From positions 2,150,926 through 2,214,925 of the forward strand of contig JAHRHY010000010.1 in assembly GCA_019671135.1 (NCBI GenBank): a stretch of DNA of 64,000 nt. The letters are read 5' to 3'. A program made the position numbers and the translations under genes. This document shows positions 18,881 to 30,439 of the stretch, piece after piece. The stretch's first letter is position 1; the number at the start of each line of letters is the position of its first letter. The notes under the pieces were generated by a model that saw nothing but the letters and a program-made list of their open reading frames with translations, was not told the DNA's origin and ran no database searches. This DNA is from Linnemannia hyalina. Taxonomy: Eukaryota > Mortierellomycota > Mortierellomycetes > Mortierellales > Mortierellaceae.

Positions 18881-21288
18881 TTAATGTTGTCGCGGCCGTT
18901 TGTTGTTGAGACCTTGACCCTGCAGAGGAGGAAAAGATGACTCAAATAGATCGAGCGCCTCTTTCACTTTCGTTTGGATTTGCAACCCCAAAGGATAGTC
19001 TGCTTTCTTGTCCCTCAATTCATTCAGGTGCCCGAGACGTTGGATGTATATGCTAAGGAGATCCACCTCGGGAACAGCTGCAGTCGCAGGGTCGTCGTGG
19101 ACGTATGGTTCGAGCATCCCCGGATGAAAGTTCGCTTGGTGTTCCCAGAAATCGGCGCGAAAGAAAGTGATAGGAGGTAGTTCCACCTGCACCAGGGCAA
19201 TATGCTTGCAGCAGCTCCCGTGGTCGTGGAAGTACTTGCAGGAGCATTCCATGATGTGGCCAATAGGTGTCTTGGAAAAGTCGATCTTGACGTCGTAGCC
19301 AACAGCAGGGTTCGTAAAGGACTCCACATAGAGAGTAACGTCAGACGTTTGCTTGATGTAAGCACCTATATATCCCCTTGATTCCCTGGTCTTGATGTGT
19401 TCGGTTGCAAGTGTGGTGAGTTGGAGTTCCTCTAATTGTGCAGGGTTCATTCGGCCAACGTTGACGATGCTCCGTATGCACTTTTGTTGGAAGTGCGGGA
19501 CTGCCAAGATAGCAAGGACATAGATGACTGTATCCGGGCGTCGCTGCTGCTTGTCTCTGAAGAAGTGGCGCTTGAGAGTATTATGCCAGGACTCGATGTA
19601 GTTGTTTGTATCGATAGAGGCGTAGGATATATCTTGACGGTAGCAAAGCATCCAACTCTCTTGTACCTCCTTAACCTGCCACTCGTGTGGCTTGAACATA
19701 GACTTGCCAAAGTAGTTCTTGTCGAGATAGTCCATAAGATCCTTCTGGTTGCTCCAGATCTTGCGGAAGGTCTTGATGAGCTCCTGAGCCATCGCATTGC
19801 TCCTTTCATACAAGATCTTGCGAAGATCAGATCGGAACTAAAGGTTGGTAGGAAAAGATTAATCATCATTAATTGTATCTACTACATGTAACTGGCGCAC
19901 CGGTGTTCAGCATGTCGAATCTTTTCACTTACCTGTTTTATGGTATTTTCTTTTTCTATGTCTGAGAGGGCTTTTAGTCCCTTCATCCTGCTCTTGACCT
20001 GACGCTCCCACACCCTTAGGACGTGCCATGCACAATAGAGGATGGGCACTCCAGGGAAAACGGTCTTCATAGCCAGGATCTCACTACCGCCTTGATCCGT
20101 GATAATGGCGTTCGGAAGGAAATTGTACTCTTTGGTGTCGGTAGAGAAGAGGACTTTCATCTTTCTACAAATGGCAAGTAACCAGTTTGACAAGATGAAG
20201 GCATCGCCAGTCTTTGTAAGAAGAAATGCAACAGGGATACCGAACCCTGTATCTGCGTTCTTTACGACAAGAGTGAACAAGTTCGTCGCATGCCTAAGAA
20301 GAATTAATAGAGGAGGGTAAGTAAAAACACTTATACAAATATCGCTGAAGCACTGCAAAGAGAAAATAAACATACCCAAACACATTATGGGTTCCATCAA
20401 AGCATATCGCTCTTCCATGGGTCCTGAGCTGCTGTAGTTGCCACAAGGAAGCGAACCCAAAATATAGACCACTTGTTGTGTCCTCCTTATCATAGAAAGT
20501 GAACGCGCTGTTCCTTTCAAATTCCTCCATCCATTTTATAGCGGACAAAACTGGATCCGGGTCCTTTCTCATTTTGGCGGTTGTTATCCTGTGCCATATA
20601 TTGTAGACGTCGTCGTAAGTAATGAAGTCGTCTCGCGACAACTGCTGCCCGTTTCCTCGTGTGATCTTCATGAATTTATCGTAGTCCAGTGTCAGCTGTT
20701 GCATTACTCGTTGAATGGTTGATCCTTGGTTTAGCAGACGCTCGATTGTGGCCTTGATAGCTGCCGACTTTTGTCGTGTGCCAAGATCGGTGATGTCGCC
20801 AATGGAGTGGTTGTGTTGATAATGATACTCGACAATACACCCTGGCTTATTAAAGCCATCTGCCATTGGTATCGGCTGGAACAAGGCATAGATCCTGGAG
20901 AGGCAGCCCTTCTTGATCCCTTCTTTTCGCAGCCTGGGTTTGCCCTCCTTTCCTCCCTTGACAAGGTCCTTCCGCACTTGCTTTTGGCCGGCGCATTGGC
21001 AGGTGTAAGTGAGCCGACATTGATCCTTGACAGGATACTTGTAGGTCTTTGAGAGACGAAAGTTGGTGGAGATAGCTCGTTGGTGCTTCTCCCTCCAAGC
21101 CTCGAAGAGGTCGGGAACAATAAGGAACTCGGCAACATTCTCGTCAAGCCTGATAAACCGGGAGTCTGGATCCAGTTTGAAGTGCTTCGCAGAGTCGCGA
21201 ATGTCTGTGTCATTGTACAGAACGCCTCGCAGCCTGCTCAGCACTATGCCGTCGAACCCTTCCGCGATGCGAGCCCTCAATAACTGTA
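18881..21288 (-). pseudogene. Mutator-like (MULE) transposase with SWIM finger, 5'-truncated
   Basis: Three exons fit: 20376-21288, 19933-20293 and 18881-19837. They are separated by introns of 82 nt (20294-20375, GTATGT...TTAG) and 95 nt (19838-19932, GTAAGT...TTTAG). Splicing gives CFDGTHNVFG|HATNLFTLVVKNADTG and KQ|FRSDLRKILYE in frame. The core residues are visible: Asp in CFDGTHN, Asp in ITDQGG and Glu in NNYIESWHN. A SWIM zinc finger follows (CSCKYFHDHGSCCKH). The remaining product is about 740 residues. The N-terminus is missing because copy D replaces it at 21289. The exons themselves look undamaged. Confidence 0.87.
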
Positions 21289-21783
21289 GCGGCCCCTTCA
21301 TGTGCAGAGGATATAAAAAGGCATATAAAAAATATCCAAAGTCCAAGGAACGGAGTGTTGACTTCCATAACTGGCATATCTCTTCATAGTGGGCAACAGA
21401 ACACAGAATAAAATAGCAATAGACAGCACAAGAATTTTTAAAATGTAATCTCTCCCCTGTATTTCACGACAAAGATACAGTTGAGAATACAAGTGCTTTA
21501 GATGATCACATACAAGAACTACTCTGTCGAATCTTGCAGTGAGGGTTACAGGTTAATAGTAGATGGACATATTCAAGAGTTTGGTGTGCAAAAAATAAGA
21601 AGACTTTGTTGTTTGGAGAATAGGTTGGTGTTTAGTAGGATAGTTAAACAAAAAATGTTACAATGGTTGTCTTATATGCTTGGTATCATATATACATTCT
21701 CATCCCATAGTCGCTATGGATATTGTCGAGATCTACAGAGATGTAACAAACACCATATGATAACTTGGACGTGAAAGGCCGCC
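21289..21783 (+). mobile_element. 495-bp unit, copy D
   Basis: Full-length unit, but its right end reads GGCCGCC and the flanks (GTA left, GAT right) do not match. The left flank is the Mutator-like gene and the right flank is a Tc1 terminus. The copy therefore sits at a rearrangement junction rather than in a simple insertion site. Confidence 0.92.
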
Positions 21784-21952
21784 GATGACGTCATTCCCAG
21801 AATGGGTCAAGAACAGGTATAAACCATGCACAAGTCGTATAAGAATGTTTGAGAGAGATTCTGAAGTTGATTACAAAGAAGATGAATGAGCCATGCAAAA
21901 AAAAAGTCAAAAACGCGTTTTGGTTGATCAGTTTTGTTGAGCACTTTACTTG
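21784..21952. repeat. Tc1-type terminal repeat remnant
   Basis: It runs from GATGACGTCATTCCCAGAAT to TTGAGCACT and parallels the right terminal part of the Tc1 element at about 61343-61506 (GATGACGTCATTACCAATAT ... TTGGAGCACT). There is no transposase. It ends within the last codons of a Rep-like gene (the ATGAAGTGCGAGCGCG region, compare 1690). Confidence 0.7.
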
Positions 21953-22010
21953 ATATGAAGTGCGAGCGCGTTTGAGAGGTTTTTAAAAACTTTGGAAAGA
22001 CTTTTGTTAA

Positions 22011-22402
22011 TTATAGACTGGTATTATCGTCTTCGTGGTTTGACATTTCCTCGTCATCATCCTTATTTGACGTTTGTTCATCATCATCATCTGAAGCAAC
22101 ATCTATTCCTACAAATTTCTCTTGCATTCTTTGTAACTCAAGACCATTTTCCAGTTTGTTTTGTACTGTAACGGTTTGAGTTAACTCTGGGACAAGTTGC
22201 CTTTCTCGTGGATAATCTACTCCTTCTTCCATCCATCCACGATGATGTGGCTGCTCTTCGATGTCCACTGCTTTAACAAAGTTGCGAATATTTAGCAACA
22301 GAAGACAAAGGCGGAATGTAAGATTAAACTCCTTTTTGGATCCAACTCTTACAATCTCCTTGTTATTAAACTTGGCGAATGTTTTCATGAGATCACCAAA
22401 GG
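22011..22402 (-). pseudogene. DDE transposase, C-terminal fragment
   Basis: Open from FGDLMKTFAKFNNKE to the stop at 22011. It matches the TE-1 transposase from EFGDLGATFEKHNN to the end and is nearly identical in its tail to 1747-2013. The catalytic domain is lost except for its last residues. The Rep-like stop just to its left (about 21975) and the T5A5 motif (21980-21989) repeat the TE-1 convergent arrangement. Beyond 22402 the similarity stops. Confidence 0.78.
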
Positions 22403-22557
22403 GAATCGTCTTGGGTCGAAATAGATGAATATGTTATGGAATACCAATGGAGGTTGCAAGAATTTGTACAGACAATTATGGAAGGAGTTTTTAAAAAGAT
22501 AACAAATACATCTATAAAGAGTACATATACAAAAGCAAAAGAATCCAAATGGACATA

Positions 22558-23052
22558 GCGGCCCCTTCATGTGCAGAGGATATAAAAAGGCATATAAAAA
22601 ATATCCAAAGTCCAAGGAACGGAGTGTTGACTTCCATAACTGGCATATCTCTTCATAGTGGGCAACAGAACACAGAATAAAATAGCAATAGACAGCACAA
22701 GAATTTTTAAAATGTAATCTCTCCCCTGTATTTCACGACAAAGATACAGTTGAGAATACAAGTGCTTTAGATGATCACATACAAGAACTACTCTGTCGAA
22801 TCTTGCAGTGAGGGTTAAAGTTTAATAGTAGATGAACACATTCAAGATATTGGTGAGCGAAAAATAAGAAGACTTTGTTGTTTGGAGAATGTAGTTGTGT
22901 TTAGTAGGATAATCGCGCAAGGAATGTTACAGTGGTTGTTTTAAATGGTTGATATCATACATACACTCTCCTCTAATGGACGCGGTGGATATCGTCAAGA
23001 TCTGCAGAGATGTAACAAACACCATATGATAATTTGGACTTGAAAGGCCTCC
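22558..23052 (+). mobile_element. 495-bp unit, copy E
   Basis: GCGGCCCC...GGCCTCC with ATA duplicated (22555-22557, 23053-23055). The internal sequence is more diverged than in the others (AATCGCGCAAGGAATGTTAC region). It lies about 340 bp upstream of the zinc-motif ORF. Confidence 0.93.
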
Positions 23053-23393
23053 ATAGTTATCTAGCAGTATTACAAGAGCAAAACGTAAGGAGAGAGTATC
23101 AACATAAACATATTTTACATATCGGTAATCGGGCAGGACAAAAAGGTTGGAGCGCTTTTTTTTGGGCGAGGGAGTACACCTGTTTTCTCGTCTTTTGTTA
23201 AGCTATGCCCACCATTTTAAATCACCTACGTTCATATAACATATATAGCATTTATACATGTGTCAACGGTGAATCTCATGCATATACATCATGATGATAA
23301 TGGTACCAGCTTGGTTGACAGTACATGAATTCCCTGGGAATAATTCCCATAATACTACTTATGGAAGGTATATATATTGCACATTTTAAAAGT

Positions 23394-23786
23394 TTATTCC
23401 GATAGCTCAACAACATTGGCTGTATCTAATTCTTCCTCTTGATTTACCATAAGACCACTGGCAAATCCTTTGATCAAGGCATTTATTATATAAATCTCCT
23501 TCTTCTGCTGGGAAATAATTTGGTTCATCTTATCCATTCCTTTCTCCAATTTTCTGACACGTTTCTTCAACTTCTTATTCTCATACTGTAAATCATCATC
23601 GGATTGTTGTACATCCTCGTCTTTCTTAGATCTCCCAGATTTCACATGATTTCCACCATTCTTTTTTGCCTGATAGCTCTCCTTGGAAGACTTTATCTTG
23701 CATTCCTTACATGTATTTCTGGAATCATCGTAGAAATCATATGAAGGCTTCTTTTGGTCACATCTGTTGCAAATCCTTTTTGGCAT
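23394..23786 (-). CDS. Zinc-motif and coiled-coil protein, unknown
   Basis: A 130-residue ORF from the ATG at 23786. The N-terminus has paired cysteines, CNRCDQKKPSYDFY and CKECK, a CX2C...CX2C arrangement fitting a small zinc ribbon. Residues about 65-105 form a heptad-rich coiled coil (ENKKLKKRVRKLEKGMDKMN). It is divergent from the small ORF and Rep-like gene at 23982-25148, sharing a 195-bp spacer. A T4A4 motif follows the stop (23384-23391). It could be a DNA-binding accessory of the Rep-bearing element. No family is recognised. Confidence 0.65.
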   Translation of the reverse strand: MPKRICNRCDQKKPSYDFYDDSRNTCKECKIKSSKESYQAKKNGGNHVKSGRSKKDEDVQQSDDDLQYENKKLKKRVRKLEKGMDKMNQIISQQKKEIYIINALIKGFASGLMVNQEEELDTANVVELSE

Positions 23787-23981
23787 ATTAGGCGGAATGG
23801 TGATCTCTTGATACTTGATATACCACGTTTTTTCCCGGGAATATTTCTCTCAATGTTTGTGTTTGAGGGCCATATACAACAATATCTAATATAGATGTCA
23901 AGTTGTATCTATTCAAGGGAGTAATTGACAAAGCAGTACATTATGGAACACGGATCTTAAAGTCTTAACTCCGCAATTATT

Positions 23982-24254
23982 ATGCCCAGGCCATCACGTT
24001 TAACTAAATCGCGCCAGCGGGAAGTTGTTGCCGATTTTATCTATGCAAAGAATCTGGAGTTGTGTATGTTTATCTATTTGGATGAATTTCTGGACTATCA
24101 TCGTAATCTCTTTCCACAAGACGCCACTACATTTGGGACAAACGGCATAAAGAAACTATTGGAGGCATCCTATCAACTCATCCGTGAGAAAATACGTAAT
24201 GCGGGATTGCTTACAAATAAGGATGCTGGTGAATACATGCTTAGAAGAAACTGA
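23982..24254 (+). CDS. Small basic protein upstream of Rep-like gene 2
   Basis: A 90-residue ORF from the ATG at 23982 (MPRPSRLTKSRQREVVADF). It is basic at the N-terminus and helical after that. It ends 46 bp before the Rep-like start, the position held by the 81-residue ORF in TE-1. The two share only general character (YAKNLELCMFIYLDEFL against YIHEHHMDPTMAMYLRA). The function is unknown. Confidence 0.5.
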   Translation: MPRPSRLTKSRQREVVADFIYAKNLELCMFIYLDEFLDYHRNLFPQDATTFGTNGIKKLLEASYQLIREKIRNAGLLTNKDAGEYMLRRN

Positions 24255-24271
24255 CAACCTAAATCTTACAC

Positions 24272-24280
24272 TTTTTAAAA
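24272..24280. promoter_or_regulatory. TTTTTAAAA gene-border motif
   Basis: Between the small ORF stop (24254) and the Rep-like ATG (24301), the same placement as at 9034-9043. Confidence 0.45.
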
Positions 24281-24300
24281 CCTTAAGTATAACTTCTACA

Positions 24301-25148
24301 ATGTCTCCAACCAAAGAATCTATTGTAAATACAGCTTTCAACGAAGTTTCCCACTTGCTGTCAAATGTGGGTAGCCTAAAGTCTGCTCCACCTGGAAGTA
24401 TAGAGAGAAAAGGGTTTACTAAGTTTTCGAAGCTCTTCTGCGATTCCATCATCTTTTGGGGTATATATAATTTTGCTGACAATTCCACTAAAGGTACGGC
24501 AATTGGAAAGTACATTGCGGAACTGCGCGATGCATTCAACCACATGAATTTAGATGTGGAATCCGTAAAGTTTTTGGATGCTAGGGCTGTTAAAATGGAT
24601 GACAACTATTTTTCTGCACGCATGGTCAAACGCCATAGAAGGCTGTTTGTTGGAAAGGAATACCAGCATGGCTTTATTACCATTAAGGTTTCTCTAGATT
24701 TTTCACGAGCTAAGATTGTTGTGCCAATTTTGGACGGCATGTTGCCTATCTTGAACGAGAGTGGCATTGCTTTACATGACATAGACTTCGCCTATGATTG
24801 TACGCGTATTACCACACGGTTTTATGTAGAGAAATTACTAAAAGAAGGTAATAATACGGAAATTGTAGATGATTTAGGAAGAGTTGGACATCATTGCATT
24901 TCATGGAGAAGTTTAGAAGATGATAGAAAGAATATCCGATATAAGGTGTATAACAAATTTGTTCAGATTTTGGAAAGTGCCGAGGTGCGAAAGAGCCTTG
25001 GTTCACGTTTGGAGGATTTGGTGGAGAAAGAAACAGCATTTGGACGACGAGTTAAAAAATATAAAAAGCATGGTTATAGTCGTATCGAGCTGACGTTTGA
25101 AGGTTCATCTTTGAGATCTCTTCAGTCATATCAAGACGAAATGGACAA
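24301..25148 (+). pseudogene. Rep-like protein 2, N-terminal part, cut by gypsy-2
   Basis: It starts at the ATG at 24301 (MSPTKESIVNTAFNEVSHLLS) and aligns along its length with residues 1-275 of the TE-1 protein: KLFCDSIIFWGIYN, HDIDFAYDC, HHCISW, KVYNKFVQILESAEVR, SLGSRLEDLVE and RIELTF. Gypsy-2 inserted after MDN with the 5-bp duplication GACAA. The frame continues at 37362-37462 (KTKNLLKKCKTFKCSFEMQWEERAKC) before a junction with Helitron sequence. The C-terminal half is missing. Upstream small ORFs suggest that a larger element once stood here. Confidence 0.88.
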
Positions 25149-25296
25149 TGTCGCATTTTCGTGACTGTACATTATCAAGAAGCGTACTCAGTGAGATAAT
25201 TAAGGGCAGTGTCCCTTAGTATTTAAACCCTAGACTTAGTAATAAACGAACCCCCATCTTCTTTCTCACTTACTCCAAGGTACGCTATATTTTTCA
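25149..25296 (+). repeat. Gypsy-2 5' LTR
   Basis: 148 bp, TGTCGCATTTTC...ATTTTTCA, identical to 37214-37361. No clear tRNA primer-binding site follows; the next bases are a T run. Confidence 0.96.
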
Positions 25297-27849
25297 TTTT
25301 TTTTAAGTGAAGATTCAAGGGTATCGTTTATTCGAAGTATCACACATTACATCCATCCATCCAAACCACTCAATCCATCAAAGCGCAAGGACAACGTCCA
25401 TCAACAAGCGCGGTATCTATAACACGGAACCAAAGCACTCTCTTGAATAACACACGAACGATTATAGTGTAGTAGAGTCCAACGGACCAGATTTATAACA
25501 AGAGAGATCGGAAGAACAAAAGAAAGATCATTGTCATAACGTGATCTTGAATCAAAAAAGACTAATTGCTCATTATGCTACCCCATTCAAAAAACAGAAA
25601 TGAATCAACTATGGGAAAAATAGCAAAGAGCAACGGCAAACGACCTCGAACCACCACCATCATGGCACCAACAGCAGCAGCCATCGCCATCGGCACTATT
25701 GTAACGCCTAACGACCCCATCACGGAAGGAGCTACATCTTCCACCGCTGAAGTCATGGAACCGACAACGTCGATCAACTCTTCCGCTGGCGGCACTGAGC
25801 CAGATGCATTACTTGCACCGGTCGGAACAACATGGCAGGACAAGAACGCCGAGGATAACGATTCCGATGTAGGAGACCAAGAAATGGAAGTCGACTCGGA
25901 TACTGGTGTCACCGATCTATATCCCGACACACCACCATCCAACTTCCGCGAAGTCGCAACCAACACGCTAGCCAGTCTCAAAGCGGAGAACATCGCTTTA
26001 TCCGAACAGATTGTGTACATGTCGACCCTTCTGGCAGGACGACCACCTCAGCACCTGCTCCAACACTATCAGCAACAAATTGCTATCAACAAAGACAAGG
26101 AGAAAGACAATGCACAATTGATCAAGCAACTGGAGTCATCGCTGTATGAGCTCAGGATAAAGAAGCACCCAGGGTCCACCATCTCAGCACACTCCACCAT
26201 ATTAACGCCAACAGCAGCGACCGCAACAATTGCCAACAACACCCCAACGGCGGTAGTCGCAACATCAATGACCCAACAAGCGGCCATCAAACCAACACCC
26301 GACATGCCCAGATTCTCGTTGAATCCAGCCACAGCCTATGAAACCAATGAGACCAGAGTCTTTCTCGAGCGCTTCGCAACCCATCTCAAAACACGTCTCG
26401 GCATGGATACCTTCGAAAACGAGTGTCATCGGTATCTCATCGTCCTCACTAACGACGACCATTATCAACAAGAGCTACAACGTCGATTCGCCGCCATCGA
26501 AGGAAACATCGGTTGGGACATGGCGGAGAAGGTATTCCTCAGCATCTGCCTCACCAAAGAGGAACGTTTGGAGAACATGCGGAACATGGCAGACATGGGA
26601 CGCAATATGGGCGAGACGTATAACCGTTATTCCGCTCGTATCCTTCGGCATGCACGAGTGAATGGAATCCAAGACGATAACGACATCATCCTTCATCAAC
26701 TCGGGAGGTCGATCCCGGGGATGGAGTACGATTTCCTGCTCTTTAAGCATCAGATAAAGAACCCAGACGCCACAGCCTTTAAATCGATCAATACCCTATG
26801 TGCACTGATGAGCACATTAACGGGACCTGAGGATGCAATCGATCAACCTCGGGCAGTGGGACGATCTCAGGATCAATTGCAACAGCAGCAGCAGTCTTTT
26901 GGGCCACGGCACAACACCTTCACAAATGGAGTTCGAGGATCACGCGGAGCATCTCGCGGAGCACTCAGAGGAACTTTCCGAGGCCGAGGACAAGGGAGAA
27001 TGAACCCCATGGGACGCAGCAACAGTCAGCCCCCTTTTGGGCAAGCACCCGGGCAACCTCCTCGAGCAGGCATGAAGTTCTGCCAAGGCTGCAGCTGGAA
27101 TAACTCGCACGAAACCAAGGACTGCCGATTCTGCACATTCTGCAGCAACAGGGGTCACACCTATGCAGACTGCCGCACAAGAATGCGTCAAGAACAACAG
27201 CAGAACGGTACTCAAGGTAAGCAATCTACCATCACCATAAATGCAATGAAACTAAATAATTATGCTGAATTAACATTTAATCAAAGCAATAATAACACTG
27301 ACATACCCTTCTCTCTGCAAAATAACCCGCAGGCAACCAGCAATCCTAATGATCACGCAGACAAGACGGACATTATGAGCCACTTGGTCGAGTCCCTCGA
27401 CACTAAAAACATAAACAATAGCATTAGCAACATAAACAACATAGACAATATAGAACTGAATACACAACATACACAATGTGCCATAACAATCAAAAATAAT
27501 GCTACTGGTGTTAATCGCATTCCTGTCATACAACGAGTACGTACAAACCCCACGCCTGCCACAACGGTGTCAGTGCCAAGCCCTTGTTTGGATATGCGTT
27601 TAGATGTTGAAAAGGGGGGAGAAATAAAGGAATGTCAATCAATTCAGAACGCAAAGAAAGAGGAATTTGCATTAAGCAGTCATACAACAAACAACAAAGC
27701 CACCGAAGAAGAGCCGGAACTAATTTCTCTTTCGCGTGCCCATAAGTTTACAATAAAACAAGCACTTCACCTCCGCAACCAACAACAACTATCAAAGCAA
27801 GCAAGCACAAACAACCCAAGCATCACTGTCGCCTCATCATCCATTCTAC

Positions 27850-28344
27850 GGAGGCCTTTCAGGTCCAAGTTATCATATGGTGTTTGTTACATCTCTGTAG
27901 ATCTCGACAATATCCATAGCGACTATGGGATGAGAATGTATATATGATACCAAGCATATAAGACAACCATTGTAACATTTTTTGTTCAACTATCCTACTA
28001 AACACCAACCTATTCTCCAAACAACAAAGTCTTCTTATTTTTCGCACACCACACTCTTGAATATGTCCATCTACTATTAACCTGTAACCCTCACTGCAAG
28101 ATTCGCCAGAGTAGTTCTTGTATGTCATCATCTAAAGCACTTGTACTCTCAACTGTATCTTTGGGGCGAAATACAGGGGAGAGATTACATTTTAAAAAAA
28201 CATGTGCTGTCTATTGCTATTTTATTCTGTGTTCTGTTGCCCACTATGAAGAGATATGTCAGTTATGGAAGTAAACACTCCGTTCCTTGGGCTTTGGATA
28301 TTTTTTATATGCCTTTTTATATCCTCTGCACATGAAGGGGCCGC
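27850..28344 (-). mobile_element. 495-bp unit, copy F (left end of TE-2)
   Basis: GGAGGCC...GGCCGC with TAC both outside (27847-27849) and inside (28345-28347). The unit by itself has the look of an insertion with a duplication. Confidence 0.95.
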
Positions 28345-28446
28345 TACCGAAAAAAATATAAAAATATATTTGTATTCTCAACTATGTGCTTGCTATATGA
28401 TAGATACCATCCTACATGCTGTTGTGTATGCAGTTAAGTATAAGCC

Positions 28447-28457
28447 TTTTTAAAAAA
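28447..28457. promoter_or_regulatory. TTTTTAAAAAA upstream of the TE-2 transposase
   Basis: 49 bp before the ATG at 28506, a plausible distance for a TATA-like core element. Same motif as at 9034 and 24272. Confidence 0.45.
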
Positions 28458-28505
28458 TTGTTATTGTTGGTTAACGTCATGACAATCCAATACATAAATA
28501 TTATT

Positions 28506-29762
28506 ATGGATCTAACAAAACACTTCCAACAACTGCTTGATGACCATTGGACTTTCCTCAACGCTGGATGGCCAACAATTACACCACGTAATAATCATCG
28601 TACTGTAAGCAAGGAAATTGGGTATATGCCAGAAATAAAAGAAACCCTAAATCGACGCCTTGGTCCTATTCCAGTGTACTTCTTTCTTGTTGACATCTGG
28701 CCAAAGGTTAAGTATCCTGGTCCATACAAAGAAGTGGAGAAAGGTCTTTTAATGCTCTATCATCTTGTCAAAGGACTGTCTATGGAAGCAATGGAACCAC
28801 ACATGCCAAAAAGTAGTTTTCATGCAATGCACTCTGTGTTTTATAAGAAAGAATATACTTTGCACAACAAGTACATCACCAACTGTATTGCAACAATGTT
28901 CTCCACAATTAAAATACGCCTTTTGTCTGCAAAGGAAAAGAATCCTCCATTATTTAAGCATGTTACATTGCATCTTGATGGTCATGATACAAGAGCAACA
29001 TACAAAGGTGAGAGTAGTGCTGATATGTACTCTTACAAGCTGAAAAAGTCTGGATTACGCACACAGGTAGCAATGGATTGTAATGGCATGGCTTTATTTG
29101 TCTCCAAATCTGCATCTTGCAAGAACAATGCTGATGGAACAATGCTGCTAACGATGAAGTTGGACAAGAGAGTGCATGAGATGGATTGCATTGCTCTCGA
29201 TGGAGGGTATCCACAGTTCTTAAGGAGGCTTATAGATGAGTCTGATATTCTTAGAGTCCAAAATTTCGCTCATCCATACCGTAAACAGAAGAACAAGGAA
29301 CTTACACAGGAAGAAGCGTTATACAATACCACCTTTGGTAGTTTCCGCTCGCAGATGGAATCTCTGTTTGCAGACCTTGGTTCCACATTTGAGAAACACA
29401 ACAACCGTACTCCTGTGTTGGTGGATAAGAAACAAACATATAATTTGCAGTTGAAGTTATCTTTGTTACTCTTAAACATGAAAAAGATGGTTGCTTTGTT
29501 GAAGATTTCTGCAGAACCAATTCATACAGCTTGGCTTCGCGAAGGATTCGAGTATCCGACAACAGAGAACGACGTTGAGCAACCAATGGGATATGTTGAT
29601 GTTGGTGCGCTAGTGGAGGATGGAAATACAATGGCACAACTCCAGAACAAATTTCTTGGTATTAATCTTCATGGTGATGTTGATGAGGACCAGTACTCTG
29701 ATGAGGACACACCAATGGATCCACCAGTAATACTGCAACCCGGCCTTTCCATTGCGCTTTGA
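28506..29762 (+). CDS. DDE transposase of TE-2
   Basis: 418 residues from the ATG at 28506 (MDLTKHFQQLLDDHWTFL). It is co-linear with the TE-1 transposase across the full length. Catalytic residues: D158 (LHLDGHDTR), D232 (ALDGGYPQ) and E285 (FGSFRSQMESLF). The shared strand SYKLKKSGLRTQV is present. The C-terminal tail is acidic (DVDEDQYSDEDTPMD). It is followed 59 bp later by T5A4 and then by the long promoter region of the next gene. It is intact and is the best candidate source of activity for the 495-bp units. Confidence 0.9.
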   Translation: MDLTKHFQQLLDDHWTFLNAGWPTITPRNNHRTVSKEIGYMPEIKETLNRRLGPIPVYFFLVDIWPKVKYPGPYKEVEKGLLMLYHLVKGLSMEAMEPHMPKSSFHAMHSVFYKKEYTLHNKYITNCIATMFSTIKIRLLSAKEKNPPLFKHVTLHLDGHDTRATYKGESSADMYSYKLKKSGLRTQVAMDCNGMALFVSKSASCKNNADGTMLLTMKLDKRVHEMDCIALDGGYPQFLRRLIDESDILRVQNFAHPYRKQKNKELTQEEALYNTTFGSFRSQMESLFADLGSTFEKHNNRTPVLVDKKQTYNLQLKLSLLLLNMKKMVALLKISAEPIHTAWLREGFEYPTTENDVEQPMGYVDVGALVEDGNTMAQLQNKFLGINLHGDVDEDQYSDEDTPMDPPVILQPGLSIAL

Positions 29763-30439
29763 GGTACGTAGTACGAAGCGACAAATGGATGTTAATGGTA
29801 ATTTGTAGACTTATTGCAGGTTTTTAAAAGAATAGACATACATAGCCTATTTAGTCTGCGTTGAGATACGGTATTAACTGCCTAGACGCTAATATGCACC
29901 GGTATCTATTATTAAAAGCCATGGTATTATTGTAGTAGATCGGATGCTATTCTATGCTATTCTACAGCATTCCTTTTTATTTAACTAAGAGGATAAACAC
30001 ATGTACAAACCTACGTCATAAAATAATACTACATTCTTAACCATTTTTAAACCCCGTCTTTAATGCCAAGCAGTCTTAATAAGCAAGATCTACGTCATAC
30101 GAGGAACACTACATTATTAACCACTTAGATGCCTTTTTAAAACTCTTTTGTTACTAAGCGCCAAGCAGTGCTAATAAGCAAGCGCTATTAATGTCCATTG
30201 TGGCAGTGTTCCTGAATTAGTATAAATAAAGGAGTCCACTTCCCTCTTGCTTAATCTTTATCTAGTAACCAACCAACAATTATCCATATCTATACAACCA
30301 TCCATACCTATACAACCATCTTTTATTGCAATTCTTTATATCAGTGTACTAAGCAGCTGCAATCTACCACACATAAACTGAAAACTCATTCACACCCACC
30401 ATACCACAAGTACAATCCATATTATTCATATCCAAAAAC
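29763..30439. promoter_or_regulatory. Intergenic promoter region with two direct repeats and a TATA box
   Basis: Two imperfect blocks of about 90-100 bp follow each other (about 30013-30111 and 30089-30190). Each holds TACGTCATA-like sequence, a TTTTTAAA motif and GCCAAGCAGT.. TAATAAGCAAG. TATAAATA at 30221-30228 lies 212 bp before the ATG at 30440. A CCATACCTATACAACCATC repeat lies in the presumed leader. This suggests strong or regulated expression of the 753-residue protein. Confidence 0.55.
29821..29829. promoter_or_regulatory. TTTTTAAAA after the transposase stop
   Basis: 58 bp downstream of the TE-2 transposase stop. Likely a 3'-end signal by analogy with 10753-10762. Confidence 0.4.
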
